Shown in pieces: positions 51,750 to 61,568 of a stretch of DNA of 62,490 bases (position 1 is the first letter of the stretch; each line of letters begins with the position of its first letter). Under the pieces are notes generated by a model, which ran no database searches, was not told where the DNA came from, and saw only the letters and a program-made list of their open reading frames with translations. The position numbers and the translations under genes are program-made. The DNA is from Nitrospira sp. (GTDB lineage Bacteria; Nitrospirota; Nitrospiria; Nitrospirales; Nitrospiraceae), in the NCBI GenBank assembly GCA_024998685.1, contig JACOEH010000025.1, positions 1-62,490 on the forward strand. Reading direction: 5' to 3'.

Positions 51750-52817
51750 TTACTTCGGAAACGACTTCGGCGCGGAGACGTGCTGCCACCCCTCGCCATT
51801 GAGCGACTTGAGCATAGCCACCAAGTCCTGCTTTTCTTCCTCCGTCAGTTCCAATGGAATGATCGTATTATCTTGGTGTGGGTTCTTGATCCCGCCCTGA
51901 TTATAGAAATTCACCACTTCTTCCAAGGTCTTGAACCGTCCGTCATGCATGTATGGTGCGGTGCGGGCGATTTCCCGTAACGTCGGAGTCTTAAAGGCTC
52001 CAATATCTTCTGGGGTATTCGTGACCATATACCGACCGAGATCGACTGTATTCGTGTCCCAGCCGATGCCTATATTATGAAACTTCTCGTCCGTGAAGTT
52101 GAATCCAGAATGACAACGGGTGCAACGAGCTTTTCCACGGAACAGTTCAAGGCCGCGTTTCGCGGAGTCGCTCAACGCGTCTTGATCTCCTCCGATATCG
52201 AACTTATCTACGGCACTGTTACCGGACAGCACGGTCCGCTGAAAGCTGGCAATCGCTCGACCGACATCTTCAATCATGATTTCTCGACCGAAGACCTCTT
52301 GAAAGAGCTTCCGATAGCCGGGAATCTTTTTCATTTTGGCGACCATTTCATCATGAGTTTTGAACCCATGCTCGACCGGATTGATGAAGGGTCCGATCGA
52401 CTGATCTTCCAGCGTCGCCGCCCGGCCATCCCAAAAATTCAATGTGCTGTAGACCCGATTGAATGACGCAGGCGCGCTGCGGCCGCCTTTCAACCCTTTG
52501 ATGCCGGTCGCGACCGGCATCCCATCGGTAAAACCCTTCTTCGCCAGGTGACAGCTCATACAAGCGATGGTGTTATCTTTCGACAGCCGCTTATCGAATA
52601 CCAGAATCCGCCCCAACTCCACCTTCTCCTTGGTGAGCGGATTATCGGCGGGAACAAAGGTGTTCGGATCTTCCAGCCCTTGAATTTGCGGCAATTGCAA
52701 CGGTGTCTCGGCGCGGCTCATCCCAGCGGCCGAGAGCAATGGCCAAGCCACCGCAACACCCAACCCCAGTATTCCGACCCATCTCATCCTTCCATATACA
52801 CCGCGACGTCTCATCAT
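51750..52817 (-). CDS. Di-heme cytochrome c peroxidase (MauG/CcpA family)
   Basis: About 355 residues from ATG 52817, preceded by GGAGGAGG. A signal peptide (ending AAGMSRAE) and two heme c sites, CMSCH (near residue 90) and CTRCH (near 235), mark the bacterial di-heme peroxidase layout. NPVEHGF and TPTLREIARTAPYMHDGRF are typical. It reduces hydrogen peroxide in the periplasm. Ends at a clear terminator. Confidence 0.94.
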   Translation of the reverse strand: MMRRRGVYGRMRWVGILGLGVAVAWPLLSAAGMSRAETPLQLPQIQGLEDPNTFVPADNPLTKEKVELGRILVFDKRLSKDNTIACMSCHLAKKGFTDGMPVATGIKGLKGGRSAPASFNRVYSTLNFWDGRAATLEDQSIGPFINPVEHGFKTHDEMVAKMKKIPGYRKLFQEVFGREIMIEDVGRAIASFQRTVLSGNSAVDKFDIGGDQDALSDSAKRGLELFRGKARCTRCHSGFNFTDEKFHNIGIGWDTNTVDLGRYMVTNTPEDIGAFKTPTLREIARTAPYMHDGRFKTLEEVVNFYNQGGIKNPHQDNTIIPLELTEEEKQDLVAMLKSLNGEGWQHVSAPKSFPK

Positions 52818-53172
52818 ATCCCCCTCCTCCCTGCTTGTGCTGTCCCTGTTCGTTTCGCCTCTGTCCTCTTTCCGCTTCGTTCGGTCTTCACACACATACC
52901 TCAAGCCAAATAATGCGCCCCTTCTCCCTTCCTCGAAGCGGACCAACGCCCTTCACCGACGGCCACTGCCTTCTGCGCCGCTGTCTTCTGGACACGTGGG
53001 CCGTAGATCAACACGCGCCTTCATATCATGACTCGTGCTGCCGACTCAATCCGTAGACGTCTCATAAACCGGCGATCAACACACTGTTCATGTTCATGGT
53101 CTCCTCTTTCAGACCAGCGACATGCCGTACTGTCCCGCAGCGCCCTCACGCCGAAATATCGCCTGATCGCGA
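52818..53172. other. Intergenic stretch upstream of the peroxidase gene
   Basis: About 355 bases between the peroxidase start and a possible small gene. No frame with coding signs was accepted. A promoter for the peroxidase should lie here; none is assigned. Confidence 0.35.
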
Positions 53173-53382
53173 TCAAGCCGGCAGATCCGGTGCCTGATCG
53201 TCGAGATCGGTCTCGCCTGGCGGTGGAGGCTCACACGGCATCAAGTCATCGACGTGATCCGAGGGGCCGTCCATGCGCTGAAGGTGCCGGGTCTCAAGAT
53301 GGTGACGGATCGACGGACATGACTCGATACTGACCGCCCGCTTGTTGCCCTGGACGACTTTTGTTAGGATGCGCCGACTCAT
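53173..53382 (-). CDS. Possible small protein
   Basis: A 69-residue frame from ATG 53382, 17 bp from the divergent xthA start. About two-thirds of third codon positions are G or C. It reads RRILTKVVQGNKRAVSIES, then a His-rich middle and an acidic, proline-rich tail (CEPPPPGETDLDDQ). No family is recognised and no ribosome-binding site is clear. Confidence 0.4.
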   Translation of the reverse strand: MSRRILTKVVQGNKRAVSIESCPSIRHHLETRHLQRMDGPSDHVDDLMPCEPPPPGETDLDDQAPDLPA

Positions 53383-53399
53383 TTGGAGCGCGCTGGGGG

Positions 53400-54173
53400 A
53401 TGAAAATAGCGACATTCAACGTCAATTCATTGCGCAAGCGTTTGCTGATCGTGCTCGAATGGCTCGATCGGCATCAGCCGGACGTCCTGTGCCTCCAAGA
53501 AACCAAGGTTCAGGATAGCGAATTCCCCTTGCTCGCGCTGGCACCCAGCGGGTACGAGATGACCTTTCGAGGAATGAAATCCTATAACGGGGTGGCAATC
53601 CTCAGCAGAAAGAAACCGGAAGCAGTGTTCTATGGATTCGACGATGGAGGAGATCCCGAGGATTCTCGCTTGTTGCGGGTCCTCATCGATGGAATTCCCA
53701 TCGTCAATACCTACGTGCCGCAGGGGTTCGAAATCGATTCGCCGAAGTATGCGTACAAGCTCGCCTGGTATGAACGGCTACGGAATTACTTCAACGCACA
53801 TCTTTCACCGCAAGCTCCGGCTATCTGGTGCGGAGATATGAATATTGCGCCACGCCCCATGGACGTCCACAGTCCGGATAAACATCTGAACCATGTCTGC
53901 TATCATGAGGCCGCGCGCAATGCGTATGAAAAAACGGTCGCGTGGGGATTTCAAGATGTCTTTGTGAAACTCTACCCGACACGCCAACAATATACATTCT
54001 GGGACTACCGTGCGCCGAGTTCATTGGAAGCCAATAAAGGATGGCGCATCGATCATATGATGGCCACGGCAACGCTGGCGGAAACGTGCGTACAGGTGGA
54101 TGTGGACGTCGAGCCGCGGCGAGCGAAAGAGCCTTCAGACCATACCTTTGTGTGGGCTGAGTTTTCGATCTGA
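53400..54173 (+). CDS. xthA: Exodeoxyribonuclease III
   Basis: A 257-residue protein from ATG 53400. The AP-endonuclease fold shows MKIATFNVNSLRKR, LCLQETKVQ (catalytic Glu), YVPQG, WCGDMNIAPRPMDVH and the ending EPSDHTFVWAEF (catalytic Asp-His). It repairs abasic sites and 3' blocks in DNA. Confidence 0.95.
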   Translation: MKIATFNVNSLRKRLLIVLEWLDRHQPDVLCLQETKVQDSEFPLLALAPSGYEMTFRGMKSYNGVAILSRKKPEAVFYGFDDGGDPEDSRLLRVLIDGIPIVNTYVPQGFEIDSPKYAYKLAWYERLRNYFNAHLSPQAPAIWCGDMNIAPRPMDVHSPDKHLNHVCYHEAARNAYEKTVAWGFQDVFVKLYPTRQQYTFWDYRAPSSLEANKGWRIDHMMATATLAETCVQVDVDVEPRRAKEPSDHTFVWAEFSI

Positions 54174-54247
54174 CTGCGCACGCGACGCCCAATCCGACCA
54201 CGCAATTGAATTCCACAGTCTTCGGTCCGGCCCAAAAATCCCGTCCC

Positions 54248-54403
54248 TTAAGCCGCCTTGGCTCGCATGTGGTTGCTGCGATTCTGTTCAATCAAAGGAT
54301 CAATGATCAGGCCGCAATTGAGACAGCGCAGAACAATCATACTGGATGACATCGCCGGTTGACGCTCGTGGATCATCAATCCTTTGCATTTGACACAGGT
54401 CAT
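54248..54403 (-). CDS. 51-residue zinc-ribbon protein
   Basis: A short gene read from ATG 54403 behind GGAGGG to TAA at 54250-54248. It has CVKCKGL near the start and LRCLNCGLIID later, giving two CxxC pairs about 26 residues apart (residues 3-6 and 29-32) and a likely zinc ribbon. It lies between xthA and the large mechanosensitive channel. Small zinc-ribbon proteins of this kind are common in this lineage; function unknown. Confidence 0.75.
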   Translation of the reverse strand: MTCVKCKGLMIHERQPAMSSSMIVLRCLNCGLIIDPLIEQNRSNHMRAKAA

Positions 54404-54494
54404 GACATCCCTCCTTAGTCGATATTGGATGTGGACGTATCTAACATTCGAAGATTAACGACATGTTAACTGTTAGTTAAAACCCTCTAATTCT

Positions 54495-56810
54495 TCACGC
54501 CGCCGGCAGTACTTTTAGACCGGCTTCCGCGAACTTTTGTTCGATTGCGAAGCGTAATTCGCTTGCGATTCCGCTCGGATCGACATCCGGAGAGATTTCA
54601 TGCCAATAGTTCACCGTGAAGATGCGAGCTTGACTTCCGAATTCGTCGAGAAGCACTTGCGGTGCCGGTTGCTTCATGACTTTCGGATGCTGCAGGACAA
54701 GAACTGAAAGCAGATTCATGATCTGTTGAGCGGCCGTACCGTATGGAGCGCCGACTCGGAGAGAAAACCGCCCGACACGGCTCGAGTAAGTCCAGTTCGT
54801 GAGGGCCCGTTCGAGGAAACTGCTGTTCGGTATCAACGTCTCCGTTCCTTTGGCGTCTCTGATGGTGGAAGAACGAAGACCGATCGAAGTCACCCGACCT
54901 CGAACATTGTCGGCCTCAATAAGGTCGCCGACCCGCATCGGCCGTTCGATCAACAGCAGAATCCCGCTGATAATGTTTTTCAAGAGTGTCTGCGCGCCGA
55001 ATCCGACCCCGATCGCAAAGGCTCCGCCGAGAAACGCAAAAATCGTCAACGGGATCTTCGCCCACGAGAAGCTCAGCACGATCAAGAACATGATGAGAAA
55101 CGCTTGACTCCACTGGCGCACCAGATTCGCGACGTCCGACCCCGTGCCGAGTCTCGTCACGGCCAATCGGCTGATAGCCCGCGCCAAATAGACACAGACG
55201 ACATAGCCGATCAGGAAGATCGCCAAGGCGTTCAACGTTTTGCCGACCGTCACACTGCGATGGCCGGTCATGGTCTTGCCGTCAACCTCGATCGTATCTT
55301 CGGCGGAAAAGAGCTCATACCTCCAGGCATCCTTGATCAGATTCCCGATACGGGTGAGCCACTCTTCGAAGCGTTCGAATAGAGGCAATTCTTTCTGTTG
55401 TTCCTTGAATTCATCCCGCCATCTCTCCATAAACCTGACCGCCTCATCCATCCGATGCAATGCCCTGGTGTAGGCTTGTTCTCGCTCGTGCAATGTCCGA
55501 ATGAGATCTTGCAGTATGGCACGAAGCGGCGCCTGCGAATGGCGCATACGATTCTCAGCTTCGCTGATCTGGCCGGATATGATCCCGGCCTGCTGGCGCA
55601 AGTAATCCCGGGACGCACGAAAATTGTCAAAAAGCAGTGTGAAGCGCTCATAGGCTTCGTGAGCTTTCCCAGGCTCGGACGTATGAGCGATGACAAAGCG
55701 GTTTTCCCACAATTGACGCTCGCCTTCTACGATGTTCATCAATTGCTGCAAGAGATCGCTCTGCGACACCAGATTGTCCATACGTGCTTGGTCCAGCTCA
55801 ACCGCCGCTTTCGCCCGCGATAGGGCCGGCGTCTCCTCTGCCGAGTCTTTTCCTCTCGCCTGTTTGTTTCGGAGAAGGTCTAATCGCTGCTCGGCCTGCT
55901 GGACGATCTGTGACTGCCGTTGTCGCTCAACGAGCGACTGTTCCAGTTGCTCCTCGAAACGCAAGCGTTCCTTCGTCAAACGGGTTCGGACTTGAGCGAG
56001 GTATGCTTCACTGAACATGACGTGAGGAGAAACCGCATCGAGCTGCCGCTGTTCAAAAGCGAGCCTGGCTTTGGTGCCGGCCAGTTCTTCCTCTACCCGT
56101 CTTATCGAGAGTTGCGTCGCTTGCAGCAGGACGGATGCGGCCCGAGCGCGAAGAGCGACGAGTTCGTAATCTCGGCGTTCACGACCGACCTGTCCGGGGT
56201 CTTTGGCTGTTTCCATCCGTTCCGAGGCCTGCCGCAGCCGCTCTTCGGACGTCGCCAGTGCGTCGCGCGCTTGCTCGAATCGCAACGCGAGCAACTCACG
56301 TTGGGATTGCAAACCCTCGACGGCAAGCTTGAGGGAATGCACGGTATCCCGCAATTGGTCCGCGAGGAAAATCGAATGGGGTGACGGCTCAGACAATCCC
56401 TTCCACTCACTGTTGCCACGGACGATGTCGGCGTGCCGCTGACGCGCCTCGGCAAGCCGCTGAACATCGCTCAACTGCTCGTCATATCCACGTACGATCT
56501 GCTCCAACAGCGCCTGCCGTTCCTGCGGCTCCTCTCCAGCCGCGTCGGCCGCACTCTTGGATGCGAGAGATTCTCTCAGGGCATTTAGGTCTGTTTGCGC
56601 TTGTTTGCGTCGTTCCCGGAGCGCCGCCACATCTATTTCGCCCGTCGGAGAGACGCCGCTCGGCCCGCGATCCGCCTGAGAAGCCGACATCATGGGATTT
56701 GGCTCGGCGGCATGAGCAGCGTGAAGGGACCACGAACCCACCGCGGCCAACCCCAGCGCGAAGGTCAGGATAAGACGCAACTTAGCAGCGGAAGAGCTGA
56801 TGATGGGCAA
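54495..56810 (-). CDS. Large mechanosensitive channel-type protein (MscK/KefA-like)
   Basis: About 771 residues from TTG 56810 behind GGAGG; the frame continues upstream without a matching start. A signal peptide (ending HAAHAAEP) and a long periplasmic coiled-coil part (to about residue 460, rich in QAEQRL and LQSQRELLALRFEQ) precede membrane segments and a C-terminal MscS domain (IFAFLGGAFAIGVGFGAQTL, LIEADNVRGRVTSIGLRSST, LIPNSSFLERALTNWTY). It is likely a tension-gated channel of the MscK/MscM type, larger than the MscS-like gene at 50845. Confidence 0.9.
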   Translation of the reverse strand: MPIISSSAAKLRLILTFALGLAAVGSWSLHAAHAAEPNPMMSASQADRGPSGVSPTGEIDVAALRERRKQAQTDLNALRESLASKSAADAAGEEPQERQALLEQIVRGYDEQLSDVQRLAEARQRHADIVRGNSEWKGLSEPSPHSIFLADQLRDTVHSLKLAVEGLQSQRELLALRFEQARDALATSEERLRQASERMETAKDPGQVGRERRDYELVALRARAASVLLQATQLSIRRVEEELAGTKARLAFEQRQLDAVSPHVMFSEAYLAQVRTRLTKERLRFEEQLEQSLVERQRQSQIVQQAEQRLDLLRNKQARGKDSAEETPALSRAKAAVELDQARMDNLVSQSDLLQQLMNIVEGERQLWENRFVIAHTSEPGKAHEAYERFTLLFDNFRASRDYLRQQAGIISGQISEAENRMRHSQAPLRAILQDLIRTLHEREQAYTRALHRMDEAVRFMERWRDEFKEQQKELPLFERFEEWLTRIGNLIKDAWRYELFSAEDTIEVDGKTMTGHRSVTVGKTLNALAIFLIGYVVCVYLARAISRLAVTRLGTGSDVANLVRQWSQAFLIMFLIVLSFSWAKIPLTIFAFLGGAFAIGVGFGAQTLLKNIISGILLLIERPMRVGDLIEADNVRGRVTSIGLRSSTIRDAKGTETLIPNSSFLERALTNWTYSSRVGRFSLRVGAPYGTAAQQIMNLLSVLVLQHPKVMKQPAPQVLLDEFGSQARIFTVNYWHEISPDVDPSGIASELRFAIEQKFAEAGLKVLPAA

Positions 56811-57270
56811 AAGATCCTCCGTGGGCCTCAACGAGTGGGCAGACAAGCAATGTGTAAGAGGGGACAGAGAACTCCGCCGTCGAGCATAATAGGTGATGAG
56901 ATGGTGTTTCACCGTCAAGCGACTGTAGAAGCGACGATCCGTGAGCGTCGAATGGCCGACGTGCGGATAAGCTGAGGCATCACGTTCGCTCATCAGGAGA
57001 GACGCACATGATGTTTGCAACCTCGTCGCGGACTAATCGCTGAGATGATCTGTCATTTATGTATATTCTAATACCAGCCCCTCGTAACCATACTAGGATA
57101 ACCCCTTAGTTATTGGCTCAACTCAATGCCAATGCCTTTGTGACAGGGGGATCACTGTATGACCACACCACATGACAAGCCATATCAAAACCCTATCGCT
57201 CTCCATGATAGAAGTTTAGGCAATGACCGAGTTACAACATTGTCCTGAGTAGAGCGCGAAGGACCAAGTG
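56811..57270. other. Intergenic stretch between divergent genes
   Basis: About 460 bases. A 28-codon frame at 57160 behind a short purine-rich site was noted but has no family or composition support. Promoters of the two divergent genes should lie here. Confidence 0.35.
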
Positions 57271-58557
57271 ATGGCGGACGATGTGGTGAACGTGGCCGTC
57301 GTGGGAGCCGGCGCCGCCGGACTGACCGGTGCAATCGCTGCGGCGGAAACGCTCGCACAAGACGGAACCGCTGGGCGTGTGCTCTTGCTGGATGGGGCCA
57401 AGCAGATAGGGGCAAAAATTCTGGTCTCAGGCGGCGGGCGTTGCAACGTCACGCACGAGGTGATCACCCCAAATGATTTTTTCGGGAATCGAAACATGAT
57501 CCGAAACATTCTCGCGGCGTTTTCAGTCGAACGGACGATTGCATGGTTTAAGTCGTTAGGTGTTGATTTAAAGCGCGAGCCGACAGGCAAGCTATTTCCA
57601 ACTACCGACGACGCGCGCACGATACTCAATGCGTTGCTCGATCGTGCTCGGGGTGTCGGTGTCATCATCCGTCCGAGCCATCGTGTGAGCGAGGTCACGA
57701 CGTCAGGCACAGGATTTCTGGTGCGGCACAGTCACGGCACGACACAGGCAACCCGGATTATGCTCGCCACAGGCGGTCTGGCGTTGCCGAGGACCGGTAG
57801 CGATGGATTCGGATATCGACTGGCTCGTGGATTTGGCCATCGGGTGACGCCGACCGTGCCGGCCCTCGTGCCGTTGGTACTCGATCGTTCTCTGTTTCAC
57901 GCAACGCTCTCAGGCCTATCGCATGACGTGGAGCTGACCACCCTGTTGGATGGCCGAGAGGTCGATCGACGGACAGGGATCCTGCTCTGGACCCATTTCG
58001 GAATCAGCGGCCCCGTGGTCATGGACGCCAGCCGCTTCTGGACCTTGGCGACAAACCGAGGGACGCAAGTTGACCTTTACGGCAACTTTGTTCCAGGCAA
58101 GACATCAGAAGCATTGAAGGAATGGTTTGTGGTCCAAGCGGCTGAACATCCCAGACGTTCACTGGCACGAATACTATCGGTCCTGGTCCCGGATCGATTT
58201 GGCGAATCGCTCTGCCGCCATTGTTCATGCGACCCCCTGGAACTCATGGCTCGGGTCTCGCGTCGCGACCGAGAGCGGGTACTGAGCACTCTGACGAGGT
58301 TCCGATTTCCTATTGAACGGGACCGCGGATGGAACTTTGCGGAAGTCACGGCCGGCGGCGTGCCGTTGGAAGAAATCAACTATCGCACCATGGAGTCGAA
58401 GCTGGTTTCGGGACTCTATCTGATCGGGGAAATGCTGGATTGCGACGGCCGCATCGGAGGGTTCAATTTTCAATGGGCTTGGACGACGGGCTGGTTAGCC
58501 GGCCGGTCAGCGGCGAGGAGCGTTTCGGCCACGAAGGTTCCACCTCACAGCGCATGA
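57271..58557 (+). CDS. HI0933-type NAD(P)/FAD-dependent oxidoreductase
   Basis: A 428-residue flavoprotein from ATG 57271. The dinucleotide site is VVGAGAAGLTGAIAAAE; KILVSGGGRCNVTH follows. The C-terminus has VTAGGVPLEEINYRTMESK, GEMLDCDGRIGGFNFQWAW, both characteristic of the BaiN/HI0933 group. Substrate is not known; related enzymes reduce or oxidise small organic compounds. Confidence 0.93.
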   Translation: MADDVVNVAVVGAGAAGLTGAIAAAETLAQDGTAGRVLLLDGAKQIGAKILVSGGGRCNVTHEVITPNDFFGNRNMIRNILAAFSVERTIAWFKSLGVDLKREPTGKLFPTTDDARTILNALLDRARGVGVIIRPSHRVSEVTTSGTGFLVRHSHGTTQATRIMLATGGLALPRTGSDGFGYRLARGFGHRVTPTVPALVPLVLDRSLFHATLSGLSHDVELTTLLDGREVDRRTGILLWTHFGISGPVVMDASRFWTLATNRGTQVDLYGNFVPGKTSEALKEWFVVQAAEHPRRSLARILSVLVPDRFGESLCRHCSCDPLELMARVSRRDRERVLSTLTRFRFPIERDRGWNFAEVTAGGVPLEEINYRTMESKLVSGLYLIGEMLDCDGRIGGFNFQWAWTTGWLAGRSAARSVSATKVPPHSA

Positions 58558-58605
58558 TCAGGCGGCTCGTTCCCTCTTTCGACTCCGGCTCTCCTGAGCT
58601 GAAGA

Positions 58606-59430
58606 TTACCACACACCCGCCTCTGCTTCTGAACAGGTCTTGGCCCGAGAAAGGACTTGATACGATGCTTCTTGTTCCTTCACATCCGACTCATTGAGCG
58701 GCAACATCGTCACCTGGAGTTTTTCGTCGGCGAAGGTATCATCGCCGGTCCGCAGTACCCCTTCACGATTCAGCATTTTGACCGCATTCGTGCGTGAGAC
58801 AATCGGAGGATATTGCCTGAATTGATCCGCCGAGACATAGGGTACCTGGATGGTCACGGGTCGTCGTTTGACATAGATAAAGTCGCGCAAGTTTTCATCC
58901 ATGACGGTCTTTAATGTGACTACCACCGAGCTGGCGTCTGGAATCTTGTCTATTGAGATGACATATAAGGGTTTGACATCGGGCGGGGCCTCCTTGTTGC
59001 CCATGGCAGCCAAGGTTGGAGCGGTCAACAGCTGCGTCGTCTGATTGATAGCGGGAGACCGCACACCGACCCGGAGGTTGGTGATATCGCGATCGGACAC
59101 GTTTTCCAGCAGCAGTTTGATCAATACCCACGCTTGCGGATCAGGCGCCTTCGCGCGACCGCTCGGGACGGATTGCTCTTCACGACGGATACTGCAATCC
59201 GTCACCAGATTGCGCCTTTCGAAGAAATAGAGGGAATTCATGCCCTGTGGCTGAATTCCCCGTTCATACGTGTAGAAGGCCACGCCGACATGAATCATAG
59301 TCGGCCTGAACCAAGCCACGACCGTTGGAAGGACAAATGGGACAAAAGCTGCGAACAACCCGATGATGACGATCTTATTGAAGACACTCTGATCCCAGAA
59401 CCACTTCCAACATTTCTTCAGCCACTCCAT
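58606..59430 (-). CDS. Membrane-anchored protein of unknown function
   Basis: A 274-residue protein from ATG 59430 with one N-terminal membrane segment (IVIIGLFAAFVPFVLPTVVAW, residues ~20-40) and a large extracytoplasmic part. This part looks like beta-sandwich sequence (LIKLLLENVSDRDITNLRVG, SSVVVTLKTVMDENL). No family is recognised. Confidence 0.75.
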   Translation of the reverse strand: MEWLKKCWKWFWDQSVFNKIVIIGLFAAFVPFVLPTVVAWFRPTMIHVGVAFYTYERGIQPQGMNSLYFFERRNLVTDCSIRREEQSVPSGRAKAPDPQAWVLIKLLLENVSDRDITNLRVGVRSPAINQTTQLLTAPTLAAMGNKEAPPDVKPLYVISIDKIPDASSVVVTLKTVMDENLRDFIYVKRRPVTIQVPYVSADQFRQYPPIVSRTNAVKMLNREGVLRTGDDTFADEKLQVTMLPLNESDVKEQEASYQVLSRAKTCSEAEAGVW

Positions 59431-59787
59431 AAAAGACCTCGTCTCGTGTTTTACCACCTGGAACATCCTAAAACATAGGTCAACCCTAACCATCAGCTGA
59501 TCGCCACTGCCGAGGCAAGACAAAGTGTCTCGGCTTCAGGCCGCAAGTATCTGAAGCCGGGAACGGACACGGAAGCGAACGATTACCAGAAAGTCTCCAA
59601 GTTCAAGATCGGCATAGGTCCCAAACACCTCTACAATGACTCCTTTACCAATCTACCGTTTCCATATGGTCACCAGAAACACTCCCCATGGGAGAGCTGT
59701 CACCTATCCTTCGGAGTAACACGGAATACCATCGCCCAGCGCCGCTTCTCACGCCCATGTTATGGTGAATCGCCCCGAGGCGGATCC
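59431..59787. other. Intergenic stretch, nothing identified
   Basis: About 357 bases between divergent genes. No hairpin or coding frame is convincing. It probably contains both promoters. Confidence 0.35.
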
Positions 59788-60009
59788 ATGGAGAGAAAAA
59801 CCGAAGAAAGATCAACGGAGACGGCTCGTCGGATCTCGATCCGATGGAAGGTCATGCAGGTTCTAGGCGCGGCACTCATCGCGCTGGGTCTTTTCCTCGA
59901 TTGGCCGCCTCCGCAGGAAGCCAACCTGCCGGACACGTCATCGTTTCTGATCATCGTGGGTGGCCTTCTCGGCACTGTAGGACTCCTTGCTGCACTTCGG
60001 CGAGAGTAG
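59788..60009 (+). CDS. Small membrane protein
   Basis: A 73-residue protein with two membrane segments (VMQVLGAALIALGLFLDW and FLIIVGGLLGTVGLLAAL) joined by a short proline-rich loop. No family is recognised. Confidence 0.7.
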   Translation: MERKTEERSTETARRISIRWKVMQVLGAALIALGLFLDWPPPQEANLPDTSSFLIIVGGLLGTVGLLAALRRE

Positions 60010-60070
60010 ACGCTGTCAACAACGAGGCAAACATCCGATATCTTTCAGAGGCGTGAGAAGAAAAGCCGGG

Positions 60071-60379
60071 TTAACGATTTCCCGTCTGGAGCTGAACTGC
60101 GCTCACGCCATATGGGCTAAAGAAGGCAAGAACCTTGTCGCCTATCTTAAACTGACCACCGAGTTGAGTTTGTTGGGTGAGATTCAGAATATGGAGTTGC
60201 CCTTTCTCATCTCGAATGACCATCGTTCCAGGAATACCAGTTGTCATTGATACAACTTCTCCTTGTACAGGCGGAAGTGCGAGAGCGGAATCGGGCAAGC
60301 TGACTATGCTCATAGCCAGAAGGATAAGACTGCCTAGGACTCCGAATGCAAGCCGAACCATGGTGACGTTTCCTTTCAT
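60071..60379 (-). CDS. Small exported protein with a beta-barrel-like domain
   Basis: A 102-residue protein (ATG 60361 is an alternative start). A signal peptide (ending ALALP near residue 36) precedes a short strand-rich domain: GEVVSMTTGIPGTMVIRDEK and FKIGDKVLAFFSPYG. It resembles small OB-fold exported proteins. Its ATG overlaps the stop of the upstream small frame. Confidence 0.75.
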   Translation of the reverse strand: MKGNVTMVRLAFGVLGSLILLAMSIVSLPDSALALPPVQGEVVSMTTGIPGTMVIRDEKGQLHILNLTQQTQLGGQFKIGDKVLAFFSPYGVSAVQLQTGNR

Positions 60380-60588
60380 GTAGGCGGTTTCCAGGTGAGC
60401 AACATGAGTGTTGATAGCTCTTCTTCGATGCCGTCTCCGATGATTGTACCAGTATGTCTGTCACTTACACACATGACGACATAAGAGTTTTCAATGCAGA
60501 GAGCAATGCTCCATTGCACATGCCAACCAGGTCTCAAGGGAAGCGAGGAGGCACGATTCAATTGTGACCTGTAGATTGAAACCGGCAT
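60376..60588 (-). CDS. Possible small protein coupled to the exported protein
   Basis: A 70-residue frame whose stop overlaps the next ATG (ATGA), a common sign of translational coupling. VQWSIALCIENSYVVMCVSD and GIEEELSTLMLLTWKPP look protein-like. No family is recognised. Confidence 0.4.
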   Translation of the reverse strand: MPVSIYRSQLNRASSLPLRPGWHVQWSIALCIENSYVVMCVSDRHTGTIIGDGIEEELSTLMLLTWKPPT

Positions 60589-60669
60589 ATGTGCTGGTGA
60601 ACAATTGGTCCGAGGGACGCATCGTTATCGATCCGGTCACTCGTAGATGAGCTACGGACAGACTCCTGC

Positions 60670-61434
60670 ATGATCACATCCACCTTCTGTTTGCTTCCAG
60701 GGATAGGCCGCACGACCGAACGGCGGCTGTGGCGGGAAGGGATCGCCACCTGGTCGAATTTTCTCGCCGCCTCCTCCATTCGAGGCATCAGCACAGTCCG
60801 GAAATCGCTGTATGACGAGGGTATCTCGGAAGCTCAAACGCATTACACACGAGACGATGCGCGTTACTTCGGCGTGGTCTTGCCTCAGCGGGAGCAGTGG
60901 CGGCTCTATGAATGGCTTCGTGAACGCGCAGTATATCTGGACATCGAAACCGATTCGTTCGGACAGATCACCATCGTCGGGTGCTACGGTCATGGCCGGT
61001 TTACTTCATTCGTTCGCGGTGAGTCGCTGGATGTACGGCAACTTGCGGATGAACTGTCCCAGTACGATTTGCTGGTGACGTTTTGCGGGACGACGTTCGA
61101 TGTGCCGATGTTGCTCGCGCAGTTTCCCAGCCTGCCCTTGGATCAACCCCACATTGATCTCTGTTTTGTGGGACGGCAGCTTGGGTATCGAGGCGGACTC
61201 AAGGCGATTGAAGCACAGCTGGACATTACCCGCGCGGCAGATCTACAGGGCTTGAATGGCCATGATGCGGTGCTGCTGTGGAATCGATGGCGGCACAGCC
61301 ATGATATGGAAGCCAGAGAACGGCTGCTCGGCTACAATGAAGCGGATTGCGTGAATCTGGAGCGGCTGGCCGATACCTTCTATTGCGAGATGGTCCGCCG
61401 GTTAGAAGGAGGCACCTGTTCAACTGCAGGATAG
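60670..61434 (+). CDS. RNase H-like (DEDD exonuclease-type) protein
   Basis: A 254-residue protein. Residues ~5-30 have a helix-hairpin-helix look (LLPGIGRTTERRLWREGI). The catalytic fold begins at VYLDIETDSFGQI (first Asp and Glu), continues FCGTTFDVPML and ends LGYNEADCVNLERLA (Asp with tyrosine-type spacing). It matches YprB/RNase_H_2-type exonucleases, probably in DNA or RNA repair. No neighbour hints at a pathway. Confidence 0.88.
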   Translation: MITSTFCLLPGIGRTTERRLWREGIATWSNFLAASSIRGISTVRKSLYDEGISEAQTHYTRDDARYFGVVLPQREQWRLYEWLRERAVYLDIETDSFGQITIVGCYGHGRFTSFVRGESLDVRQLADELSQYDLLVTFCGTTFDVPMLLAQFPSLPLDQPHIDLCFVGRQLGYRGGLKAIEAQLDITRAADLQGLNGHDAVLLWNRWRHSHDMEARERLLGYNEADCVNLERLADTFYCEMVRRLEGGTCSTAG

Positions 61435-61568
61435 TTGAAGCAGGATATATATCGTACGATCACCTGAACTATCCAACAGTCTCGACGAAGGCAGTGGCAG
61501 ACAGTTACTTGATCAGCTGTCCCTTCCAGTCTCAACAAGGTTATACTTCAAGAACAGTGAGAGTAGCC

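Noticed and set aside
57160-57246. 28-codon frame before the HI0933-type gene
   Set aside because: Too short and without composition or family support.
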